NCBI RefSeq assembly: GCF_020091585.1
Contig: NZ_CP083582.1
Span: 1,426,001-1,490,000, forward strand
Length of the DNA stretch: 64,000 nt
DNA from: Kovacikia minuta CCNUW1
GTDB lineage: Bacteria > Cyanobacteriota > Cyanobacteriia > Leptolyngbyales > Leptolyngbyaceae
Direction: 5' to 3'
Shown: positions 51,401 to 59,847 of the stretch, piece after piece
Position numbering within the stretch: the stretch's first letter is position 1
Layout of the letters: each line of letters opens with the position of its first letter
Made by a program: the position numbers and the translations under genes
The notes under the pieces: generated by a model
The model's input: the letters and a program-made list of their open reading frames with translations, nothing else
The model's database searches: none
What the model was told of the DNA's origin: nothing

Positions 51401-53225
51401 TCAATTTTCAGTTTCAGGTTTGTTTCCCGGTGTTTTATCTATTTTTTTATAAAACTCTACCAGGCTATCTTGCATATTCTGGAGCCAGCTTTCGTTTTCT
51501 CTTTGAATGGTTTCTTCCGTGGTCTTAACGAGCAACTCAAAGTTTTCTGATTTATTTTTTTCCTGGTCTGATAGCGAGTCCCATAGAACTCTGATGTCAT
51601 ACAAACTATCGGCGGCTTGGTTGTAGCTGATCAGCGTTTCCTCGATCCGTTTGAACTCCAGAAAACTGGAGAAAACGGACGTGAGCGAGATTGTCACCGC
51701 TACCCAGGCACCTAATTTAACGGCTGCAAGCAACGTTCCAATTCCACCAAATATATAGATTCCCCACTGTAAAACATATAACTGACTGTTTAACTCTTTT
51801 GCTTTACTCCGATAGCGATCGAATTGATCTTCAAGTCGTCTAGCCATGTAGGTTTCTGCATTTAGATCGGCAAGATCATGCCGCAACTTTTTTTCCTGTG
51901 GAGACAACTCAAGTTGATCTGCGGGTTGATCCACGGTAAGCAGTGGGTGGGTTGCTGCCTGATCTGATCTGGAAACCAGGGTTCGATTCAGAATTTCAGT
52001 TTCGTAAGGGTTGAGACACGTCTGATGAACCGAACTCCCTTTCAACCGTTCACTAATCACTTTAAGTCTGTAGGCGAGTTGGGCATCCCGGTTCTTGCTG
52101 TAGGCTCCAACCCTGGTGCGGTAGTAGTAAAGTTCTCGCTTAAGTGCCTCTGCGCTACCCCGCAATAAAATCCAATTATTACCTTTGTCAAATTTGACAG
52201 ACCCAGCCAGCAGAATGCTTGTAATTATTGGAACGATGATCAGGCAAAAGCCCAGCAAATCGATCGGAGTTGAAGGATCGTTGTATCTATTCTTTTGGAG
52301 AATGGCGAGAACGGTTGCTAAAACGCTGAATCCGAGGATGCAGAGTCGCAAGCGATTGAAGCGGCTTTGGGCAGCACTGGCATTTTTACTGTAAGTTTGC
52401 TGACGTTCCCATGCTTTTTTGAGCAAGCCAAAATTCGGTTGAATCGGTTCTATTTTATCGGCGGCTTCTGGCGGGAGATCGATCGACGATAGCCCCTGCC
52501 TGAGCAAATTGGTCAGTGCGGTTAAGGGATTGGAAATATCGAACACAATGAATTGCCCGGACTGAACTAAGGCTTGAATTTCGTCTCTGGGCAATTGTTC
52601 GGGAGAACGGATTGCAGTAGCAATTTCATCGGCTAACCGTCCGCTGCCTGCAATCACAACCACGGGTCTTCCTGCTTTGACGCTTTCCACCACTTCAACC
52701 AAAGCGATTTCACCTCCATTGATCAGGAGTGTGAGCGATCGCCGATCGCCCGCCAGAGTGGTTGCAATAGTGGTTAACCAGGGAGATTCATCGCCCCATT
52801 TATTTCCGGGTGCAAACACAAAGTGAGTATGGTTTGGCTCTAGCGCTGTGCCCTCTGAAGGCAGAAAGGGAGTATCAATCAGCGCCACTTTGCCAACGGG
52901 AGCGACACCCAATCAAAGGAAATTGGGCAGGGATGGCAGCCCGAGCTTGCCCCATCATCTGCATAATTCCGGCATCGGTGCCCCCATCAATGATAGATAC
53001 GCCTAACTCTTCCGCCAGGGGAGCCAGCCCATCCTTAAATAGCTTTTGTAGATGGATCAGATTCTCTTCAGCCATAGAACCCGCCCCACCCACCAGGACT
53101 AAAACAGGGAAGGATGCCTGAAGACCAATTTGTTGGAGCGTTTCAGAGAGGTCTTCAGAGGGATCAATGAGAATGCTACAAGCCCTATTCCCATTCGGAA
53201 AGGTAATGTCCGTTGGTTGCTGCAT
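51401..53225 (-). pseudogene. TRPM-like SLOG domain fused to 2TM effector, frameshifted
   Basis: One gene in two frames. The start (ATG 53225) encodes LVLVGGAGSMAEENLIHLQK and IDGGTDAGIMQMMGQARAA, the nucleotide-binding motifs of the prokaryotic LSDAT/SLOG domain. It then goes out of frame at about 52908-52912 (minus strand TTGATTGGGTGTCGC), where one G fewer gives PLIGVAPVGKVALID. The second part (to 51401; 503 residues if read from its own TTG at 52912) completes the SLOG domain. It then has two membrane pairs: one with a DUF4231 feature (LKRELYYYRTRVGAYS), one SLATT-like. SLOG proteins sense nucleotide ligands, and SLATT/DUF4231 2TM domains are proposed pore-forming effectors of bacterial conflict systems. 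Confidence 0.75.
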
Positions 53226-53554
53226 AAGGCGTGTCTCTGATGGGAATCATGGGTGCTATATATCTTCAAAAAATACTCCCTTTTAGGACTTTAGATGAGA
53301 AATTTTAGGACTTACGTATAAAGTGTTCAGATCCCCGGTTTCTGATAACAACTCCAATGGATTTAGAACTTACGCAAACCTCGGAGGTTTTAACTAAGGA
53401 TCAAGCCTTGTGACCCATATCGGCTCTTAAACCTCCGGGGTTTTGGTCGCTGGCTAAATTTAAGTTTGATAGAGATTCGCGCGACCTCTAAGCACTGAGA
53501 ATTTGCTCTTCCGCACACCCCACCTCCATTCTCTAACGAGCGATTCCCAATTCT
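53226..53554. other. Intergenic region with palindromes
   Basis: AAACCTCGGAGGTTT (53376-53390) is a perfect palindrome and AAACCTCCGGGGTTTT about 45 bases on is a near one. The same word pair occurs before the secreted CHAT gene at 59761. Nothing coding. Confidence 0.5.
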
Positions 53555-55357
53555 CTAAAACGATTGGTTATAGATTAATGAAAAATAAAATCCTTGTTCT
53601 TGCAACGTCCGATTTTTGCCTGAAATCTGGACTAAGGGTTCACTCCAATCAAATCGGGCAGTGATGCGATCGCCCAGGCGAAACCGCAACCCGACTCCCA
53701 TCCCTGCCAGGATACTGGGAGAAGGATTTTCTTGACTGCGGTTATTTGAAACATGACCGAAATCGACAAAGGGAGCCAGTTGTAGGTGAGCATCCAGATT
53801 AAATAACCGAAAGGCGGGGACGATCGGAATTCTGACCTCCGCCGACAAAAAGACGCCATTATCCGTTAGCAATTGGTCCTGCCGATAGCCCCGGACGCTA
53901 TCGATGCCTCCCAGCCCAAACTGCTCCAGGGGAACCAGCGGTCGGTCTGCCAATTGCACATCCCCCCGCAACAGCAGCAAGGTATCGGGACGTTCAACTC
54001 CAGCCAGGAGTCGCACATACTGCGCCTGCCCCCTCCAGGCAAAAAAGTTACCATCGGGGGGACCGCTGGGTTGAATGGTGGCGTTCAACGCATTTAGCCC
54101 AAAACTGAACTGGGAACGGAGTGCCAGCACTTCCTGACTGTTGCGCGATACGTATTCTTGAAAAAATCGTAATACCGTAATGCGGGTATTGCCCTGGTCA
54201 TCTGAACCTGGCGAGGGGAAGGGAATTTCGCCACCCAGCAAGGTGGCTCCGCTTTCCCGATGGCTGGCTGTCAATCCCAGGGCAAATTCCCGGGTCGAAG
54301 TTTGCAGAATCGGTTGGCGCACCGTCAATTCCACATAATTCGAATCAGAATCAATATCCAGAAAGTCGAAGGGAGGCTCAACCACATGGTTAAACGCAAA
54401 ACCGCCACTCAGCGAAATTGTGCCATTACGGGGATTGAAAGGAATGGTGTAATTGGTATCGACGGCATTGCTGCCATCGGTATTGGTGTAGGCAAGGCTG
54501 AGGCTATCACCCAACCCCAAAAGATCAAAATTGGTCAGTTGCAACTGGCGGCGAAAGGTGCCAACGCTGGGCGTTCGTCCATTATCCAGAGTAATCTGGG
54601 CATTCCAGCGGGGAGCCTCGGTAACCTGAACGATCAGCAAACTTTCACCCGGATTGGTTCCGGCAGATAATTCTGCGGAGATGTTTTGGATTAACCGATC
54701 GTTCAGCTTGAGCAATTGCAAGGCATCGAGCAGACGTTTTTGATTCAGCGGCTTGGCGGCAGCGATCGCCAACCGCCTGCGGACATAGTTGGGGTTGAGA
54801 TGCCGTGTCCCGGTAACTTTGATATCTTCCAGTCCCCCTTCGCTGATCTGAATCGTGACCACTCCCCCATCCAATTCCTGCGGCGGAATATAAGCTCCAG
54901 AAGTGACGTAGCCGCGATCCAGATAAAGCTGAGTAATCTGGGAGCGAACCTCGAACAGCTCAGCCAGGGAGATGGGGCGATTGGTATAGGGCGCAGTAAT
55001 TTTGTCAAAATCCGCTTTATTGAAAACGGTGCTACCAACTACGTCAAACTGCTTAACGGTGATGACTTCGGGTACATTTTCGGGCAAAGTTGGATTTGCA
55101 GGTGGACCAGGCTGAAGTAATGGTTCAGGGGAGGGAGTTTGGGGTGGGGGGGCAGTAGGCGGCGAAACGGGGGGTGTTTGAGGCGGAACCGGAATCACAT
55201 CCTGCGGCGGCGGTAGGGATGGGATCGATCGCTGGCTCAGATTTGGGTTGGAAACGGGTACAGAATTAATGGTTTGTGCGTTTAGAGGGGCGGCAGAAAA
55301 ACTGCCCGCTAGCACAGCCAGGCTTAACCAAAGCCAGGAGAGGGAGGGCTTAATCAT
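53555..55357 (-). CDS. TpsB outer-membrane transporter (FhaC/ShlB family)
   Basis: 600 residues from ATG 55357. A signal peptide (LWLSLAVLAGSFSAAPLNAQ) precedes a proline-rich linker (PPPQDVIPVPPQTPPVSPPT). Two POTRA domains follow (VITVKQFDVVGSTVFNKADF, then VVTIQISEGGLEDIKVTGTR) and a 16-strand barrel with the conserved lid/L6 motif 'GGIDSVRGYRQDQLL' and the C-terminal FYFSLIYNQSF. It would bring the neighbouring TpsA across the outer membrane. It is transcribed divergently from tpsA, with about 560 bases between. Confidence 0.92.
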   Translation of the reverse strand: MIKPSLSWLWLSLAVLAGSFSAAPLNAQTINSVPVSNPNLSQRSIPSLPPPQDVIPVPPQTPPVSPPTAPPPQTPSPEPLLQPGPPANPTLPENVPEVITVKQFDVVGSTVFNKADFDKITAPYTNRPISLAELFEVRSQITQLYLDRGYVTSGAYIPPQELDGGVVTIQISEGGLEDIKVTGTRHLNPNYVRRRLAIAAAKPLNQKRLLDALQLLKLNDRLIQNISAELSAGTNPGESLLIVQVTEAPRWNAQITLDNGRTPSVGTFRRQLQLTNFDLLGLGDSLSLAYTNTDGSNAVDTNYTIPFNPRNGTISLSGGFAFNHVVEPPFDFLDIDSDSNYVELTVRQPILQTSTREFALGLTASHRESGATLLGGEIPFPSPGSDDQGNTRITVLRFFQEYVSRNSQEVLALRSQFSFGLNALNATIQPSGPPDGNFFAWRGQAQYVRLLAGVERPDTLLLLRGDVQLADRPLVPLEQFGLGGIDSVRGYRQDQLLTDNGVFLSAEVRIPIVPAFRLFNLDAHLQLAPFVDFGHVSNNRSQENPSPSILAGMGVGLRFRLGDRITARFDWSEPLVQISGKNRTLQEQGFYFSLIYNQSF

Positions 55358-55920
55358 TATTAAAAAGTTTGGGAAACACATCAGAAACTGATGGTTAAGC
55401 CCATCAGAACTAAGAGACTCATGTTCGATTTATTAAGACTTTCAACGATTTTCAGTAACACAGGGAATATAGCTGATCTTTTACACAAATGACTCACTAA
55501 TCTTGATAATTGAATTGTGCGATCGCTGAAAACCCTACTCCTATAAAGAAAACTAAAAAAATTAGACTGGATACTTGCTCCCCAGCGATAAAAATCTTAA
55601 ACAATGTATAAATTCAAAATCTATGGCTTCTTTTGATACCTGACTTTCTAAGAGGATCTAAAAATTATTAGGTAATCTGTAGAAGCTGTTCCTCCACATC
55701 TGCCCCTATCCTCTATGAGATAACGGTTCAAGGATTGCCCTTGCTATCAAATTGATTACCGGGTTCGTTTCTTACATTCCATAAGCTTATTGTCATGGGG
55801 TTTGATTTTATACATACCTGTAAGAAATTGTTTAAGCAATCCAATAACTGGGCTTAATTTATTTAATTCGAGTTATACAAAATTTATGATACGGTGGGCT
55901 AGAAATTGCGCTTCTAAGCT
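55358..55920. other. Divergent AT-rich region between tpsB and tpsA
   Basis: About 560 bases, AT-rich, no ORF. It must hold both promoters. I see no shared repeats and no clear palindromic operator. Confidence 0.4.
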
Positions 55921-58900
55921 ATGAGAAACAATTCCCTAACGCTCCAATTTGCTGGGAGTTTTTTACTTGGCTGTCTGGCAAGTATCAGTCCAGTTCAGGC
56001 GCAGATTGTTCCGGACAATACATTGCCTGTAAACTCCAGGGTGACGCCGGGATGTGTGGTTTGTACAATTAATGGCGGCACGGTGCGAGGGGTGAACCTG
56101 TTCCACAGTTTCCGGGAGTTTTCCGTTCCTACGGGTGGGCAAGCCTACTTCAACAATGCCGCCCAGATTCAAAATATTCTGGGTCGGATCACAGGCACGT
56201 CATTGTCGAATATTGATGGCTTAATTCGGGCAAATGGGTCTGCCAACCTGTATCTGTTGAACCCGAATGGGTTTCTGTTTGGTCCCAATGCCCGCTTGCA
56301 GATTGGCGGTTCGTTTGTGGCGACCACAGCAAGCAGTATTCAGTTCCCCGATGGCAGCGAGTTTAGCGCCACCAATCCCCAGGCTCCACCGTTGCTGGCG
56401 GTGACTGTAACCCCAGGGGTGCAGTATGGGGCGAGAGCAGCGGGATCGACGATCGCGAATCGGGGTAATCTAGTCAGCGGGCAAGATCTAACTCTAGCAG
56501 CGCACAACCTGGACCTACAGGGACAATTGCAGGCAGGTAGAGATTTGACCCTGCTGGCAAGCAATACGGTGACAGCACTAGACAGCAGAACGATTCCGTT
56601 TGTCGCAACGGCAGGGCGCAATTTGCTGGTTCAGGGGAATCAGGGAGTTGATATTGCCGCCCTGAGTCATCCCAATAGTGGCTTGGCTTCCGGTGGAGAC
56701 TTGGTACTGCGTTCAGATAATACTGTTGGGGGCGATGCTCACTTTTGGAGTGGTGGAAGTTTTAGGATCGAACGGCTAGATGGGAGTTTGGGAAATCTGT
56801 ATAGTCCCCATGATCCAATTATTCAGACTGCTGGAAACGTCACTTTTAATACTTACACTGGAGCGTCGCTACACATTCTGGCTGGGGGAAGTGTAACCGT
56901 TACAGGGGATATTAGAATTACAGGCACAGCGCCAGATGGGCAAGCATTGGTGGAAGATGTCACATTGTCGGATGGAACAGTGATTTCTATCGATGGAACT
57001 GCAAAACCTACGGTAGATATTCGAGCTGGTATAGATCCTCGTGCAATTGGTAATCAATTCATAATAGGTGTTGGTTTTGACCCCACACCTCCTGGTTTAA
57101 CCGCTCCTCCAAGCAGTGCGGATATTACGATCGGTAGCATTACAATCATTCCGCCGAACGGATTAGTTTTTTTAAGTAATCAGTATAAGCCCGATCAATT
57201 ATTACCAGGAAATATTACACTTAATCGCGTTCAAGGCACTGAGGGAGTGGTAACTCGCGGTGGTCCAATCCTCATTGACTCTCGTGGTGATATTGGCATC
57301 AATGAAATAGTTAATACTACTCCTTATGCAGGTTTTAATAGCAATGTTGGTAAGATTTCTCTGATCGCTGCTAATTCTCTCAATGTTAATCCAGGTGCTT
57401 CATTGCAAAGTGCTAGCTTTGCAAATGGAGATGCAGGCGATATAAATATTTCTGCTGGCAAATCTGTAACGTTCGATCGTAGTTTTGCTTTTTCTACTCT
57501 AGAGCCTGATGCTAATGGAGAAGCTGGCGATATAACTGTTACAGCAAACTCAGTATCACTTTTAGGTAATGCTCAAATATTTTCGCGAAGTAGCGGAATC
57601 GGTGATGCTGGCGATGTAACGATTATCGCCGATACAGTGGTTAACATATTTGGTCCTGGAGGTGGTAGTGTCGCAGTTTCCCCCAATATTGGAAGTGATG
57701 TTGTAGGAAAAGCTCGAGGTAATGGCGGAAGAGTCACAATCAGTGCCCGTTCAGTTCAACTACTCGATGGTGCGCTCATTGCAGCAAGCATCTTCCAGGG
57801 TACAGGAAAGGATGGGGGATTCGCGCGGGCTGGCGATGTCAATATTACAGCAACCGAGAAAGTGTTACTCCAAGGTGGCAGTCGCATCTTTAGTGAGGTT
57901 AGGAACACTGGTTCGAGAGGAATTGGAGGAAATATTACCCTTGATGCTCCTGTTGTCGAAATCAAAGATGGATCTGGAGTCATCACCAGGGTTGGTGTTC
58001 CGCGTGGATTTCAAGACTTTCCTCAAAGCCCTGAAGGACAGGCTGGTAATATCACTATCCGAACTCATGGTGGTCGAGTGGCAATTGAAGGTACGGGTGT
58101 TGGCACAGATGTTAGAAGTAGTGAGAGCGGTATTCGTAGCGAGTTGCAACCACGCGTTTTAGGCAATCTGCCAGCCGGTCAAATTTTGATTGACACAGGC
58201 ACTCTCGATCTCAGCAACGGTGGGATCATCAGTGTGACGACAGCAGCGGCAGGTCAGGGTGGCAGTATCAGCCTCATAGCCAATGCCATTACCCTTGCTT
58301 CCGATTCTCAAATTACATCCAGTACCTTTGATCAGGGAAAGGCGGGAGAAATTTCTATTAATACCCCCACTCTTACCTTCCTTGATGCTTCTTCTAAGAT
58401 CGCGGCATCTACTTCCGGTAGCGGTGGCGGTGGTAGTTTAAAGATTAACCAATCCCAACCAATTACTATCTCCGGACCTGGACAATTAACTGTAGAAACT
58501 ACCGGACCTGGGAAGGCTGGAGATATTACTATCAATGCTCCTAGCATTGCGCTTGACAATCAGAGTAAAATCAATGCCGAAACAAGCTCAACAGGGGCAG
58601 GGGGCAGCATTACTCTGACAGGAAACTCAGTTGCTCTCGCATCCCGTTCTCAAGTCACTGCTAGTACATCCGGCACAGGAGACGGCGGTGATATAACGAT
58701 CAATGTGGTCGACAAATTTACATTGACTGGCGCTGGAAGCCCATTAACAGATCTGACGACTGATACCGGGATCTATGCCGCAACGACACCTGCTTCTTCA
58801 GGTAGAGGTGGCAGTATTACAATCGCGGCTCAGCCTGGAACCAATCCAGCTTTTTTAATTCAGAATGGTGCCAAGATTGCTGCGAATAGCCAGGGTACAG

Positions 58901-59721
58901 GAGATGGCGGCACTATAAATCTTAAGACAGACGGTAGGATTACCCTGAAAAACTACGCGCTGATCACATCTCAGACTAATAGTGAAACGGCTGATGCGGG
59001 TAACATCAATATCGATCCGGACATTCTGTTGTTGAGAAATCACAGTCAGATCTCAACCAGTGCCGCCGCAGGTAAAGGCAGTGGAGGCAACATCAATATT
59101 ACAGCGGGGTTTGTCGTTGGTGTATTGTTTGAGGATAGCAACATTGTCGCCAATGCTTTCGAGGGTAAAGGCGGAAACATTAACATCAACGCCAATGGGA
59201 TCTTCGGATTTCTGCAAGCGCCTCCTCGCATCCTGGATACTCCCTTCAGCGACATCGCTGCCAGTTCACAGTTTGGCTTTAGTGGAACAATCATTCTCAA
59301 CACCCTCAACATTGACCCCAGCCAGGGACTCACCGAAGTCAACCTGAATCCAGAAGACCCCTCCAAACGAGTTGCCCAGGGATGCGCCAGTGGTAAGCGG
59401 ATTGCCCTGAACCAGGACAGATTCATTATTACCGGACGCAGTGGACTCTCCGCCAGCCCCGACGATGTGTTTAGAGATGCCCGCATCCTCACCGAGTTGG
59501 GCATCCCTGCCACTCCAACCGATACCCAAACCAGCAACCCCACCAGTTCCAGTTCCCCTTCCCCCACCGCTCCAACCAACAACCTCGTCGAAGCCCAGGG
59601 ATGGATCGTTGCCCCCAATGGCAAAGTTCGCCTGGTTGCCCAATCTGCGAATCTGACTCCACCACCTAACCCCCAACCTTCCATCACCTGTCCAGATGGT
59701 TCCAGTTTCGTGCAACCCTGA
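55921..59721 (+). CDS. TpsA exoprotein, filamentous haemagglutinin type
   Basis: 1266 residues. A signal peptide (LQFAGSFLLGCLASISPVQA) precedes the TPS secretion domain. That has the family motifs VNLFHSFREFSVPTGGQAYF and NPNGFLFGPNARLQ, with NPxG, and between them ILGRITGTSLSNIDGLIRAN. From ~250 to ~1120 it is a long right-handed beta-helix of Gly/Asn/Thr-rich repeats (GDAGDINISAGKSV, GDAGDVTIIADTV, GEISINTPTLTFLDAS). The C-terminus is Pro/Ser/Thr-rich with one conserved pair of cysteines. A large surface adhesin or filament. No toxin module is visible at the end. Confidence 0.92.
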   Translation: MRNNSLTLQFAGSFLLGCLASISPVQAQIVPDNTLPVNSRVTPGCVVCTINGGTVRGVNLFHSFREFSVPTGGQAYFNNAAQIQNILGRITGTSLSNIDGLIRANGSANLYLLNPNGFLFGPNARLQIGGSFVATTASSIQFPDGSEFSATNPQAPPLLAVTVTPGVQYGARAAGSTIANRGNLVSGQDLTLAAHNLDLQGQLQAGRDLTLLASNTVTALDSRTIPFVATAGRNLLVQGNQGVDIAALSHPNSGLASGGDLVLRSDNTVGGDAHFWSGGSFRIERLDGSLGNLYSPHDPIIQTAGNVTFNTYTGASLHILAGGSVTVTGDIRITGTAPDGQALVEDVTLSDGTVISIDGTAKPTVDIRAGIDPRAIGNQFIIGVGFDPTPPGLTAPPSSADITIGSITIIPPNGLVFLSNQYKPDQLLPGNITLNRVQGTEGVVTRGGPILIDSRGDIGINEIVNTTPYAGFNSNVGKISLIAANSLNVNPGASLQSASFANGDAGDINISAGKSVTFDRSFAFSTLEPDANGEAGDITVTANSVSLLGNAQIFSRSSGIGDAGDVTIIADTVVNIFGPGGGSVAVSPNIGSDVVGKARGNGGRVTISARSVQLLDGALIAASIFQGTGKDGGFARAGDVNITATEKVLLQGGSRIFSEVRNTGSRGIGGNITLDAPVVEIKDGSGVITRVGVPRGFQDFPQSPEGQAGNITIRTHGGRVAIEGTGVGTDVRSSESGIRSELQPRVLGNLPAGQILIDTGTLDLSNGGIISVTTAAAGQGGSISLIANAITLASDSQITSSTFDQGKAGEISINTPTLTFLDASSKIAASTSGSGGGGSLKINQSQPITISGPGQLTVETTGPGKAGDITINAPSIALDNQSKINAETSSTGAGGSITLTGNSVALASRSQVTASTSGTGDGGDITINVVDKFTLTGAGSPLTDLTTDTGIYAATTPASSGRGGSITIAAQPGTNPAFLIQNGAKIAANSQGTGDGGTINLKTDGRITLKNYALITSQTNSETADAGNINIDPDILLLRNHSQISTSAAAGKGSGGNINITAGFVVGVLFEDSNIVANAFEGKGGNININANGIFGFLQAPPRILDTPFSDIAASSQFGFSGTIILNTLNIDPSQGLTEVNLNPEDPSKRVAQGCASGKRIALNQDRFIITGRSGLSASPDDVFRDARILTELGIPATPTDTQTSNPTSSSSPSPTAPTNNLVEAQGWIVAPNGKVRLVAQSANLTPPPNPQPSITCPDGSSFVQP

Positions 59722-59760
59722 GAGAGGAAGATGGGGCGATGGGGGGATGAAAGATGGTTC

Positions 59761-59794
59761 AGACCTCCGAGGTTTTCAAAAGCCTCGGAGGTCT
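59761..59794. repeat. Perfect hairpin between tpsA and the CHAT gene
   Basis: AGACCTCCGAGG and CCTCGGAGGTCT are fully complementary with a ten-base loop, just after the tpsA stop (59721). It is followed by a scrap of the outer MITE end (ACAGTAGGACTTTTAAGGC). Could act as a transcript-stabilising or terminating stem. Confidence 0.75.
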
Positions 59795-59847
59795 TGGGTG
59801 GCGTTTTGCTACAGACAGTAGGACTTTTAAGGCATCCTCTTAAACCA

